Notes under the pieces: model-generated
Told to the model about the DNA's origin: nothing
Databases searched by the model: none
The model's input: the letters and a program-made list of their open reading frames with translations, nothing else
NCBI GenBank assembly: GCA_031551125.1
Contig: JAVBOB010000009.1
Location: 186,001-250,000, forward strand
From: JAIRNF01 sp031551125
GTDB lineage: Bacteria > Bacteroidota > Bacteroidia > Bacteroidales > UBA932
Direction of reading: 5' to 3'
Length of the DNA: 64,000 nt
Position numbers and translations under genes: made by a program
Shown: positions 1 to 8,199 of the stretch, piece after piece
Numbering within the stretch: the stretch's first letter is position 1
Layout of the letters: every line of letters starts with the position of its first letter

Positions 1-154
1 TTGGGTTCTACTTAATTTTACTTGCATTTCCACACAGGAAAACCTTAGTAAGGCTATGATATCTCAAAAATTTGCCCCACTTTTGGCGCTGCAAATATAT
101 ACTTTTTGTTTTACATCGTGTTTGTTAAACAAACAAACAGAAAAACAATAACTT

Positions 155-724
155 ATGTTCAATATAGCCATCTTTGCCTCTGGTTCTGGGAGCAATGCGG
201 AAAACATTACTACTTACTTCCGAAAGGATAAGGCAGCAAAGATACAACTTTTTTTGACAAACAAACCGGATGCTCCGGTAGTTGATCGAGCTAAACGGCT
301 GGGAATCCCCTGTGTTACTTTTACTAAGGGGGATTTTTATGAGTCGGAAAAAATTTTGAATACCCTCAAAGATTATGATATTGACCTTATTGTACTTGCC
401 GGGTTTTTATGGCTGGTTCCCGGTAATTTAGTTGCTGCTTACCCTCGTAAAATTATTAATATTCATCCGGCATTGCTACCTAAATATGGCGGGAAGGGAA
501 TGTTTGGCGATAATGTGCATCGGGCGGTGATTGAAAATGGTGAAACGGAATCGGGGATAACCATTCACTACGTTACGGCAGAGTACGATAAAGGTGATAT
601 TATTTTTCAGGCCAAGTGTCCGGTTACGCCAGCTGATACGCCTGAAACGCTGGCAGCAAAAGTGCATGAGCTGGAGTACCGTTACTTTCCGGTAGTGATA
701 GCGGAGCTGTTAAGGGGCAAATAG
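155..724 (+). CDS. purN: Phosphoribosylglycinamide formyltransferase (GART)
   Basis: Transfers a formyl group from 10-formyl-tetrahydrofolate to GAR in de novo purine synthesis; cytoplasmic. The 189-residue protein has the N-terminal GSGSN phosphate-binding loop (residues 10-14) and the catalytic set Asn102, His104 (in NIHPALLPKY) and Asp145 (in YDKGD). It is somewhat shorter than the E. coli enzyme, as expected for the short form common in Bacteroidota. It is monocistronic and converges on a minus-strand gene, with a shared terminator hairpin between them. The ATG start immediately precedes the Rossmann strand, so no alternative start is likely. Confidence 0.97.
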   Translation: MFNIAIFASGSGSNAENITTYFRKDKAAKIQLFLTNKPDAPVVDRAKRLGIPCVTFTKGDFYESEKILNTLKDYDIDLIVLAGFLWLVPGNLVAAYPRKIINIHPALLPKYGGKGMFGDNVHRAVIENGETESGITIHYVTAEYDKGDIIFQAKCPVTPADTPETLAAKVHELEYRYFPVVIAELLRGK

Positions 725-739
725 CTAGTGATAAAATTG

Positions 740-772
740 CATTGAGCGGAAGCATACGCTCGCAATGACGCG
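740..772. repeat. Palindromic repeat, family 1 (short copy)
   Basis: A short inverted repeat ending in CTCGCAATGACG. The same end sequence recurs at 40199, 52385, 59823, 61516 and 63534, always outside genes. Here the arms are close together with a short loop. Confidence 0.7.
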
Positions 773-796
773 CTTTTTAACTGTACTTGTGTTTAA

Positions 797-832
797 AAAA
801 GAACCTCAGATTAACTTTTCTGAGGTTCTTTT
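797..832. terminator. Bidirectional terminator between purN and the convergent gene
   Basis: The arms AAAAGAACCTCAGA and TCTGAGGTTCTTTT pair perfectly around an 8-nt loop, with A- and T-rich flanks on both sides, so the hairpin can end transcripts from either strand. Confidence 0.85.
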
Positions 833-856
833 TATTTCTTGTGTAGCAGCGATTGC

Positions 857-1315
857 TTACCTTTCTACAACTCGTTCTATATATCTCGCCAAGCGATATA
901 CATCTTTTCTCATCCCTTCAAACACTATGGGGTTGTCGGTATAGTCAAGTACTATAGTATCTTCGTAAAGCCGCATGGCACGGTAAAGCTTGCTTTTGGG
1001 GCGGAAGTACAGCTTGCCGGGCTCTTCTTTTACCAGCTGGTATTTGGCTCCGGCAAATATATCCTCAATAGATTTTCTGTCTTTCTCAAACTCATGGTTA
1101 AGGTAAACCTTCTTCTTAGTGTATGCAAACATGGGATAAAATAGTGCTATAAATCCTAAAAAATATAGCATGTTTATAGCCCCTTTGCTGGTAAGCAGCT
1201 TGCCATAATCACGAGAGTCGCGGCTTGTTAGGTATATAATAAGCAGCATAAGCCCGATGATAATTATGAACTGTAGAAGGGTTTTAAGTATGCGTCGAAT
1301 GTATTGTTTTACCAT
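857..1315 (-). CDS. Small two-helix membrane protein, unknown function
   Basis: 152 residues. Two hydrophobic segments are visible near the N-terminus (about residues 10-29 and 47-65), followed by a soluble, charged C-terminal half with a beta-strand-like pattern (KLYFRPKSK, DTIVLDYTDNPIVFEG). I do not recognise a named family. The gene lies 24 bp downstream of the ROK kinase gene on the same strand and may be co-transcribed with it and the 83-residue membrane protein. The start is the ATG directly before the first helix. Confidence 0.75.
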   Translation of the reverse strand: MVKQYIRRILKTLLQFIIIIGLMLLIIYLTSRDSRDYGKLLTSKGAINMLYFLGFIALFYPMFAYTKKKVYLNHEFEKDRKSIEDIFAGAKYQLVKEEPGKLYFRPKSKLYRAMRLYEDTIVLDYTDNPIVFEGMRKDVYRLARYIERVVER

Positions 1316-1339
1316 AGCTGTTATAGTGTATTGTTTTCA

Positions 1340-2320
1340 TTATGCCTTGTTCAGCTCATCCCATGCAAGGGCTGCGGCTCCCAGTACGGCAATATTTTTG
1401 TCCTGTAGTTCGGATAGCAGCAGCTTTACCTTATTTCCTTTCCAAAACACCAGCATATTTTCTTCCATTGCTTTTTTGGTGGGTTCCAGAATCAAATCTC
1501 CTGATTTTGCCAATCCGCCAAATAAGAAAATAGCCTCCGGCGCTGTTATGGTAACAGCGTTAGCCAGCGCAAGCCCAAGTATTTTTCCTGTATATTCATA
1601 CGCCTCCAACGCTAGCTTATCACCTTCCAAAGCCGCCTTTGTTATGTCTTTTGATTCAAATTCATTGAATCGCTTGTTTTTAAAAACGCCGTCGTAGCTA
1701 TTTCCTGCGTTAGCAATTAGTTCAAATATTGTACGGCAAATGCCTTTTGCTGAGGCATATGTTTCCAAACAACCCTTCCTTCCGCAACCGCATTGGCGGC
1801 CGTTGGGTTCAACAATAACATGTCCTAACTCTCCGGCAAAGCTATCATGCCCGTAAATCATTTTACCGTTGGCTACAAATCCGCTGCCTACGCCGGTTCC
1901 AAGTGTAACCATGATGAAGTCTTTCATTCCCCGCGCACCGCCGTAAATCATTTCACCAATGGTAGCCGCGTTCGCATCGTTGGTAAGTACAACGGGTGTA
2001 CTAGGGAAGTATTCTTTAAGCGTTTTTACAAACTCTATTTTATCTCCCCAGTCTAAGTTTGACGGGGATACAATATTACCCGTATAGTAGTTACCGCTGG
2101 GAGCGCCCACGCCTATACCTACCAGCTCAACATCGGCAATGCCTTTTCTCATTTGCTCAATAACGCTGCTTACATCCTTAATAAAGGAGTTGAACTTTCC
2201 TTTATAATCTCCCGTGCTCAACGTACGTTCGCTGTAAATATTTCCCTCGCTATCAACAAGGCCGATTACCGTATTAATTCCACCAATGTCTATTCCGGCT
2301 ACAACTTTTCTTATACTCAT
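1340..2320 (-). CDS. ROK-family sugar kinase (probable glucokinase)
   Basis: 326 residues. The N-terminal phosphate motif is AGIDIGGINTVIGLV. The ROK signature with the zinc-binding cysteines is seen as GHVIVEPNGRQCGCGRKGC followed by LE, and GxGAPSGN lies in the first domain. ROK kinases phosphorylate glucose or related hexoses or N-acetylhexosamines; the substrate cannot be fixed from sequence, but glucokinase is the usual role of this Bacteroidota subgroup. It lacks the N-terminal helix-turn-helix of the ROK repressors (XylR/NagC type), so it is an enzyme rather than a regulator. An 83-residue membrane protein gene sits 2 bp upstream. Confidence 0.9.
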   Translation of the reverse strand: MSIRKVVAGIDIGGINTVIGLVDSEGNIYSERTLSTGDYKGKFNSFIKDVSSVIEQMRKGIADVELVGIGVGAPSGNYYTGNIVSPSNLDWGDKIEFVKTLKEYFPSTPVVLTNDANAATIGEMIYGGARGMKDFIMVTLGTGVGSGFVANGKMIYGHDSFAGELGHVIVEPNGRQCGCGRKGCLETYASAKGICRTIFELIANAGNSYDGVFKNKRFNEFESKDITKAALEGDKLALEAYEYTGKILGLALANAVTITAPEAIFLFGGLAKSGDLILEPTKKAMEENMLVFWKGNKVKLLLSELQDKNIAVLGAAALAWDELNKA

Positions 2321-2322
2321 GG

Positions 2323-2574
2323 TTATTTTTCAGTTTTAGGAGTTAGCTTTCCCTTTTGTTCTGCCTCTTCTTTCTTACTTTTGTTGCTGGCATACTGCAA
2401 CGCAAAGATAAATGTAATTAGCAACAGCATGGAAAGAATGCATAGAAACGGGAGCGTGGGCGATTTGTGAGCAACCACAAATTCTATACAGAAAATAATG
2501 CTCATTCCAATAAATATTGAGGCGATAATGATAAGCGCAAGACGGGAAATTTTGATATACATAGCTGGCAACAT
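2323..2574 (-). CDS. Small two-helix membrane protein
   Basis: 83 residues with two hydrophobic helices (about 10-33 and 42-62) and a charged Lys/Glu-rich tail. No family recognised. It is the first gene of a tight minus-strand group with the ROK kinase (2-bp gap) and so is probably translated from the same mRNA. Its conservation would have to be tested to be sure that it is a real gene. Confidence 0.6.
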   Translation of the reverse strand: MLPAMYIKISRLALIIIASIFIGMSIIFCIEFVVAHKSPTLPFLCILSMLLLITFIFALQYASNKSKKEEAEQKGKLTPKTEK

Positions 2575-2843
2575 TAAAATTTAGGGGACATTATACTTCT
2601 GCCAAAAGTAGTAAATTCAAGAAGCAAAACAATGATCAAAATTGAATTAAAAAGCAGCTTCTCAAATTATCTTTGGAAAGCTTGAGTTTTACCCTGTTTT
2701 GCCATTTTTCGACTAAAAGTTATTCGATTTTGATGTTTACCGGGATAATATTTGCACTATTTAGGTATTAAAGGCAAATTTATATCAAGCAAATGGTTTA
2801 TTTTGCATATCGGTAGTGTTGTACCAAACAGGAATTTTACGGG

Positions 2844-3761
2844 ATGGCTATTCAAATTGACGCTATAACAAAAAAATACGGTGAGCAGGTTGTGCTTAAC
2901 AGCGTTTCCTTTGAGGTTAACCGTGGTGAGATTCTTGGTTTTTTGGGGCCTAACGGAGCCGGAAAGTCAACCCTTATGAAAATCATTACGGGTTTTATTC
3001 CTGCCCATGAGGGGCGAGTTACCGTAAATGGAATTGATGTAGCTGCCAACCCGATGGAAACAAAACGGCAAATTGGTTACCTCCCTGAACATAATCCGTT
3101 ATATTTGGATATGTATGTAAAGGAGTATCTGCGTTTTTCGGGTCGCAGCTATGGTTTGGGTTCCCGCCTATCAAAACGTGTGGACGAGGTGGTAGAGCAA
3201 ACAGGCATTGCCCCCGAACGGCATAAAAAGTTGGGACAGCTGTCAAAGGGCTTCCGCCAACGGGTAGGTTTGGCTCAGGCAATTTTACATGACCCCGATG
3301 TGTTGATTCTTGATGAGCCTACAACGGGGCTTGACCCTAACCAGCTGGTGGACATTCGACAGCTGATTGTTGAGATAGGCCGCGAAAAAACAGTTTTGCT
3401 CTCTACCCATATTATGCAGGAGGTAGAGGCCATGTGTAAGCGGGTGGCCATTATCAACAAAGGTCAGCTGGTAGCTGATGAAACAACGGACTTGATTAGG
3501 GGTCAACAAAAGGGAGGACAGCAAATATTAGTAGAATTTTTAGAAGAAGTAGATGCTGATGTATTGAAGAATTTAGACTATATAAGTGAGATAACCCCGT
3601 TGTCTCCTAAACTTTTTTTATTGCAAAACGTTAATTCTATAGATATCCGACCGTTAATATTTAAATTTGCAGCAAGCAATGGGTTTACCATTGTTGGTAT
3701 GCAGCTGAAAGAACAACGGCTGGAAGAAATATTCAGGCAGTTAACCTCTTCTACTCAATAA
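2844..3761 (+). CDS. gldA: ABC transporter ATPase, GldA type
   Basis: 305 residues. Walker A GPNGAGKST (35-43), signature LSKGFRQR (133-140), Walker B VLILDEPT (153-160) and H-loop His189 are all intact, so it is an active ATPase. The stretch IGYLPEHNPLYLDMYVKEYL is typical of GldA, the ATPase partner of the GldF/GldG membrane proteins required for gliding in Flavobacterium. Here gldF and gldG are not adjacent, as in many non-gliding Bacteroidota, so the partner permease and role remain open. The C-terminal 80 residues are the usual poorly conserved extension. The next gene follows after 27 bp. Confidence 0.88.
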   Translation: MAIQIDAITKKYGEQVVLNSVSFEVNRGEILGFLGPNGAGKSTLMKIITGFIPAHEGRVTVNGIDVAANPMETKRQIGYLPEHNPLYLDMYVKEYLRFSGRSYGLGSRLSKRVDEVVEQTGIAPERHKKLGQLSKGFRQRVGLAQAILHDPDVLILDEPTTGLDPNQLVDIRQLIVEIGREKTVLLSTHIMQEVEAMCKRVAIINKGQLVADETTDLIRGQQKGGQQILVEFLEEVDADVLKNLDYISEITPLSPKLFLLQNVNSIDIRPLIFKFAASNGFTIVGMQLKEQRLEEIFRQLTSSTQ

Positions 3762-3788
3762 AATGAAACTAAACTAAACTTTACATGT

Positions 3789-4670
3789 ATGGCAGACAGT
3801 AATTCAACCGCAAAAACATTAAAAATTGTAATTGCGATTCTCGCGCTTGTAATCGTTGGGATGATTGTATGGTTTTATACCGCCAACAGACAGCAGGAAC
3901 AAACTATAACAACCATATCTACAGAAAAGGTAGAGCTGCAAAAAAGTTTAGACAACTTGCAGGAAACCTACGCAAGCTTAAAAACCGATAATGATACGCT
4001 CAATGCTCAGCTTGACCAAGAACGGGAAAAGGTAGAGCTGTTGATTGAGAAGGTGAAGAAAACGGAAGGAAGCAACAAAGCCCAGCTGAAGAAATATGAA
4101 GCCGAGCTGGGTACGCTCCGTTCTATTATGCAAAACTATATCCGCCAAATTGACTCGCTGAATACGATAAACCAAACGTTGGTGGCAGAAAATAGGCAGG
4201 TTAAAGAAGTAGCCGAAGAATCACAACGCAAGGTGAGCGAGCTTACCGAAAAATCGGATGCATTGGCTTCTAAGGTAGAGCAGGGAGCGATACTTAAGGC
4301 TCGCAGCATTGTTGGAACCGGGCTTCTTGCAAACGGTAAGGAAAATACCCGTGCCAGCAGAGTGCAAAAGCTCCGCGTATGCTTTACGCTGATAGAAAAC
4401 GCCATAGCGGAAAAAGGCCCACGTAACGTGTACTTACGTGTTAAGGGCCCCGATGGCGTAGTGTTGGCTCAATCAGAGGATAACCTGTTTAGCTATCAGG
4501 GTAACCAGCTGGTTTACTCTGCCGTTCGTGAAGTGGACTATCAGGGAGAAGACATTGAAATGTGTATTTTCTACGATTTCCAAGGCGCAGACCCCGGCAA
4601 GGGAACTTATTCGGTAGCGCTATTCTCCGGCGGAGGCCAAATTGGTAGCGGAGAAATTGTACTGAAATAG
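3789..4670 (+). CDS. Membrane-anchored coiled-coil protein, unknown function
   Basis: 293 residues. One transmembrane helix (about 11-30) is followed by a long heptad-rich coiled coil (about 38-168; many Glu, Lys, Leu, Gln) and a compact beta-rich C-terminal domain (about 175-293) with CFTLIENAIAEKGPRNVYL and EMCIFYDF. The topology suggests a periplasmic rod ending in a beta domain. It lies 27 bp after gldA and ends at a strong terminator, so the two probably form a transcription unit. I do not recognise the family by name. Confidence 0.75.
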   Translation: MADSNSTAKTLKIVIAILALVIVGMIVWFYTANRQQEQTITTISTEKVELQKSLDNLQETYASLKTDNDTLNAQLDQEREKVELLIEKVKKTEGSNKAQLKKYEAELGTLRSIMQNYIRQIDSLNTINQTLVAENRQVKEVAEESQRKVSELTEKSDALASKVEQGAILKARSIVGTGLLANGKENTRASRVQKLRVCFTLIENAIAEKGPRNVYLRVKGPDGVVLAQSEDNLFSYQGNQLVYSAVREVDYQGEDIEMCIFYDFQGADPGKGTYSVALFSGGGQIGSGEIVLK

Positions 4671-4693
4671 TTAGGTTGGGAAGAAATTGAAAA

Positions 4694-4730
4694 AGGAGCG
4701 TTGAACTTAACTGTTCAACGCTCCTTGTCC
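4694..4730 (+). terminator. Terminator after the coiled-coil gene
   Basis: A perfect 13-bp stem AGGAGCGTTGAAC / GTTCAACGCTCCT with a 6-nt loop, followed by a T-rich run, 24 bp after the stop codon. Confidence 0.85.
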
Positions 4731-4766
4731 TTATTATAATAACCAATAACCCTTGGACTAAGTACA

Positions 4767-4963
4767 CAGCTCCGAAGTGGGCTGAATATGAATAGCCGTG
4801 GGTTTTACCCACGGCTGCTGAGATTGAAACTCAGTTGCGTGCGAAGCACCTTCCTTCTTTAGAAAGAAGGAAGGTGCTTCGCACGCAACTTTCATATTTG
4901 CTCTACTTTCCCCCGCATTTCATAAGGGGTTATTCATATTCAACCCCTACGGGACTGCTCACT
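4767..4963 (-). repeat. Palindromic element, family 2, copy a
   Basis: A multi-hairpin element of about 200 bp. The outer arms are CTCCGAAGTGGGCTGAATATG and the mirrored CATATTCAACCCCTACGGG. Next inward lie the hairpins CCGTGGGT/ACCCACGG and CCCCGCATTTCATAAGGGG. The centre (4834-4889) is a perfect 26-bp stem with a 4-nt loop. It is oriented opposite to copies b, e and f. It fills most of the gap between two genes; nothing else is seen in 4731-5030. Confidence 0.85.
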
Positions 4964-5030
4964 ACATTTGTTAGGGCTTACACTATTAATTAACAATCAA
5001 ATGTCTTCCAAAGAAGTCTATAGCCCCTTT

Positions 5031-5624
5031 TTACTTTGAGCTAACCGATTGATTAATGGTAATAAATCCGGACGATATTGCTTTGCCGGCAACCATTACC
5101 GTAGGTTTAACGCGAATAGCCACCTTTGAGCTTGAAGAATTATCTCCGGCATTAGCAAGGTTTAATGCAAGGTTTAGCATATCGTTAAGTGAGTTGCCTT
5201 GGCTAACTTTTAGCAAGTCCAGCTGTAGGGTAAACGGAATAGTTGTAGTACCACCATTAGCCGGTACGCTAATGCGTTGATTTACCACGCCTTGTAACAG
5301 CTCTTTGTTTTCTAAATCAATAGCCCACTCCAGCTTTTCAATTTGGGCAAGGGTTGCGCCCGGGTTGCTAGCCTTTACATTTACCGTAGCCGACAGGGGG
5401 AGAGAGCCTTGAGCAAGGGCAGCGGTCAGCCTAATCATGCTTGTAGCGTTAATTTGGCTGAGGTTGGTAATATTACTCAGCGATATTCCGCCAACCGCCG
5501 GATTGGCTACGCCACCCAGCTCATACTTGCAGTTTACAAAACCAAGTGCTTGTTGTACTGTATCGCACGAAGTTATGCTTAGTAGTCCAATAAAAGTTGT
5601 TAGAAGAAAGATTTTTGTTTTCAT
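5031..5624 (-). CDS. Outer-membrane-type lipoprotein with LEA-like beta domain, unknown function
   Basis: 197 residues. The signal peptide ends in a lipobox (LLSITSC, Cys20), so the mature protein is predicted to be lipidated. The rest is one beta-rich domain (IEKLEWAIDLENKELLQGVV, NQRISVPANGGTTTIPFTLQ) that resembles the late-embryogenesis-abundant type 2 fold often seen in small Bacteroidota lipoproteins; this assignment is by pattern only. It is divergent from the methyltransferase gene, with its own -7 box upstream. Confidence 0.75.
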   Translation of the reverse strand: MKTKIFLLTTFIGLLSITSCDTVQQALGFVNCKYELGGVANPAVGGISLSNITNLSQINATSMIRLTAALAQGSLPLSATVNVKASNPGATLAQIEKLEWAIDLENKELLQGVVNQRISVPANGGTTTIPFTLQLDLLKVSQGNSLNDMLNLALNLANAGDNSSSSKVAIRVKPTVMVAGKAISSGFITINQSVSSK

Positions 5625-5648
5625 GTTGTAAATTCAATGGGTAAAGCA

Positions 5649-5656
5649 CAAAAGTA
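5649..5656 (-). promoter_or_regulatory. -7 element (TACTTTTG) of the lipoprotein gene
   Basis: An exact match to the Bacteroidota TAnnTTTG box on the minus strand, 25 bp upstream of the lipoprotein start. A clear -33 TTG is not visible. Confidence 0.5.
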
Positions 5657-5702
5657 ACATCGTTTTTTTACATTTTTGCAGTTTCGTAACATTTTGGACA
5701 TA

Positions 5703-7076
5703 ATGAAACTTCCTGAACAGTTTATCAATCAAATAAATAATATGTTTGGTAGCGAGGTAGATGCATTTATCAGTGCGTTAGCTCAACCTTCTCCGATAAG
5801 TATTCGGCTTAACCCCTCAAAAGCGAGTGGTATAGCTGCTGATTGCTATAAGGAGCTTAACCATGTACCTTGGGCTTCCAACGCGTTTTACCTTGCGGAG
5901 CGACCGGTATTTACGCTTGACCCTTTATTTCATGCCGGGACATACTACGTGCAGGAAGCGGCATCTATGTTTGTAGAGCAAGCTGTGGAACAACATCTAA
6001 AAAGCAGAAAAGGCTTAAATGTGCTTGACCTTTGTGCTGCCCCGGGTGGTAAGTTTACCCATTTACTATCACTTTTTTCTGAGGATTGCTTGCTGGTGGC
6101 CAACGAGGCTATACGCGGGCGGGCGGGTATTTTACATGAGAACGTTTGCAAGTGGGGCTACCCCAATGTTGTGGTAACAAATAATGCTGCGAAGGATTTT
6201 GCCCGGCTCCCCAACTTTTTTGATGTAATGCTGGTTGATGCGCCTTGCTCCGGAGAGGGAATGTTTCGTAAAGATGCTACGGCAGTTGAAGAATGGTCAG
6301 AGGCTAATGTTGCGTTGTGTGCCGAGCGTCAGCAAAAAATCTTAGCCGACGCTTGGCCTGCGCTAAAAAGCGGGGGGCTTCTTATATATAGCACCTGTAC
6401 ATATAACCGGAAAGAGAACGAGGAAAATGTAAAATGGCTGGTTGATACCTTTGGAGCACAATCATTACCTCTGCACCAGAAAGGCAACTGGGGTATTGTT
6501 GAAAGCAAAGAGGGCGATTGCCATGGCTACCATTTTTACCCTCATCGTACTAAAAGCGAGGGGCTGTTTATTGCGGTGCTGCGAAAGGGTGCTGGCGAAA
6601 ATGATATTTCAACTTCAAGGGTTAAATCAAAACCACCGGTTCGCTTGACAAAAGAGCTGGAACCGTTTTGTAAGCTGGTGAATGAGAGTAAGGCATGGGG
6701 GTTTACGCAGTATGGCAGTATGATGAAGGCAATTCCTGCGGATAAGCTTTCCGCTGTTATGCTTGTTGAGCAAAACCTGCATATTGTAAGCTCCGGTTTG
6801 GCGCTGGGAGAGTTAAAAGGTAGAGATTTTATTCCGTCTGCGGCCTTGGCTTTGAGCGTTGACCTTGCCTCTGATAGCTTTCCAAGCATAGAGGTTGATT
6901 TAAATACGGCCTTACACTACCTTCGTCGGGAACCTATCGATGCCAAAGATGCGGAGAAAGGCTTTGTGCTGGTGACGTACAAAGGTGTTCCCCTCGGCTG
7001 GATAAAAAATATAGGCAGTCGTAGTAATAACTTATATCCTAGCGAATGGCGGATTAGGATGGAGATAAAGAAGTAA
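5703..7076 (+). CDS. rRNA cytosine-C5 methyltransferase, RsmF-like
   Basis: SAM-dependent RNA m5C methyltransferase of the NOL1/NOP2/Sun family. With the ATG at 5703 it has 457 residues; the longer reading frame would need a TTG at 5676. Motif I LDLCAAPGGK is at 108-117, motif IV DAPCSGEG carries Cys182 and motif VI YSTCTYN carries the catalytic Cys232. A C-terminal RNA-binding extension of about 170 residues resembles RsmF rather than RsmB, and there is no NusB-like N-terminal domain. The likely target is 16S rRNA. Confidence 0.9.
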   Translation: MKLPEQFINQINNMFGSEVDAFISALAQPSPISIRLNPSKASGIAADCYKELNHVPWASNAFYLAERPVFTLDPLFHAGTYYVQEAASMFVEQAVEQHLKSRKGLNVLDLCAAPGGKFTHLLSLFSEDCLLVANEAIRGRAGILHENVCKWGYPNVVVTNNAAKDFARLPNFFDVMLVDAPCSGEGMFRKDATAVEEWSEANVALCAERQQKILADAWPALKSGGLLIYSTCTYNRKENEENVKWLVDTFGAQSLPLHQKGNWGIVESKEGDCHGYHFYPHRTKSEGLFIAVLRKGAGENDISTSRVKSKPPVRLTKELEPFCKLVNESKAWGFTQYGSMMKAIPADKLSAVMLVEQNLHIVSSGLALGELKGRDFIPSAALALSVDLASDSFPSIEVDLNTALHYLRREPIDAKDAEKGFVLVTYKGVPLGWIKNIGSRSNNLYPSEWRIRMEIKK

Positions 7077-7082
7077 CGGCAC

Positions 7083-7243
7083 GCAGATGACGCAGAAAGC
7101 ATAGGTGAACGTTGATTTCATATTTGAGTTCTTCGGGAAATGAAATGTCGGTTATTGGGCTTTAGCCAAATGTTCATTGCAAACATTTTCTGAAGAGGCT
7201 TATTCTTTTTACAGTGTTCACCTGTGCTTTCCGCATCATTTGC
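7083..7243. repeat. Inverted-repeat element with 28-bp ends, core of family 4 type
   Basis: The ends at 7083-7110 and 7216-7243 are inverted copies of each other (core GCAGAAAGCATAGGTGAAC against the complement of GTTCACCTGTGCTTTC), with four mismatches. Inside lies TTATTGGGCTTTAGCC, the GGGCTAAAGCCC motif of family 4. The element fills the 230-bp gap between two convergent genes. Confidence 0.7.
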
Positions 7244-7308
7244 TTGCCATGTATGGTGGACACAAGTTCTATGCTGAACAACAAGCTTAATAAATTTCAA
7301 CTTATATT

Positions 7309-8166
7309 TTACTTCAGGCTGTCAAATTCCACAAATTCATATTCCGGCGAACTTTCTAGCAGCTGTCGCAGAATTGAAGCATGTCCGTTTCCGATTAAGA
7401 CTAAAATTCTATCGTTCGCATTATCCGTCATCTTTTGAATGTTCCTGAAAATCCGAAGATTTCGGCTATACCACCAAATAGATAGAATATCGGCACCCCT
7501 GTGGTCGTCCAGTTTAAAGTCGCCGACAAGATACGCGCCATAACCGTACTCGTGATATTCCCGCGAATTGATGAGCTTGAAATAATCCAACAGGTTCATT
7601 TTTGAAGGCAGCCCATCGTCGTTGCTGTACCATTCGTCATACCGCTTGCTGAAGGGGTCGTTGCTGTTAAAATCAAAATCTTCAAACAGCTGATTGCAGT
7701 GGGCGGAATCCAGTTGTTCCAAATCTTCGGCAAATGAGGCTGCATCTATCGAGTAGATTGTATCAAGCTTCAGCTCGTCGGCAATTCTGAATGCAAGCTG
7801 GAACCGTTCATCTCTCTTGTCCCTGTATTCGCCTTGCTTGTATTTTTTCAGCTTCTCAACAGCGTCCCAATCTAGAGTTGCTTCAATGGCGATTTTATTC
7901 GGTTTGAATTTTTTTATGTAGCTTACAAGCGCTGTGATTTCGGACTTCTTGGGCTCTTTTAAGACATCAACTTTGTCGGTTTCATCCGCTTTATGAGCGT
8001 CTAATCCGGGGTAGGCAAAATGGAATGTGTCAACTACTAAAACGTTGGCTTTCTCTTCTGGAAAGAAGGCTGATGGCAGTTTAACTTGTCCAAAGACCGA
8101 GTAACTAGTGAATAGTAAGCCTACAAATAAAAGTTTATGTATAAATTTTATTGATTTCATAATCAT
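7309..8166 (-). CDS. Exported TraB/DUF5694-like protein
   Basis: 285 residues with an N-terminal signal peptide (hydrophobic core 12-22, cleavage likely after SVFG). The mature part has the conserved opening ANVLVVDTFHF, an Arg-rich RNLRIFRNI segment and the closing LVLIGNGHASILRQLL. These match, in my judgement, the DUF5694 group related to TraB/GumN-like proteins, whose reaction is not established. Last gene of the sigma factor operon (33-bp gap after the barrel gene). There is no catalytic assignment. Confidence 0.7.
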   Translation of the reverse strand: MIMKSIKFIHKLLFVGLLFTSYSVFGQVKLPSAFFPEEKANVLVVDTFHFAYPGLDAHKADETDKVDVLKEPKKSEITALVSYIKKFKPNKIAIEATLDWDAVEKLKKYKQGEYRDKRDERFQLAFRIADELKLDTIYSIDAASFAEDLEQLDSAHCNQLFEDFDFNSNDPFSKRYDEWYSNDDGLPSKMNLLDYFKLINSREYHEYGYGAYLVGDFKLDDHRGADILSIWWYSRNLRIFRNIQKMTDNANDRILVLIGNGHASILRQLLESSPEYEFVEFDSLK

Positions 8167-8199
8167 TTTTTATAGCGTTCATCTGTGTGCCATTATACT

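Noticed and set aside
839..1144. 101-residue plus-strand reading frame
   Set aside because: Overlaps the minus-strand membrane protein gene over nearly its whole length and begins inside the terminator region.
2720..2765. Sigma-54-like promoter (CGGGATAATATTTGC) before gldA
   Set aside because: The spacing fits, but the -24 element is CGGGA instead of TGGCA; too weak to claim.
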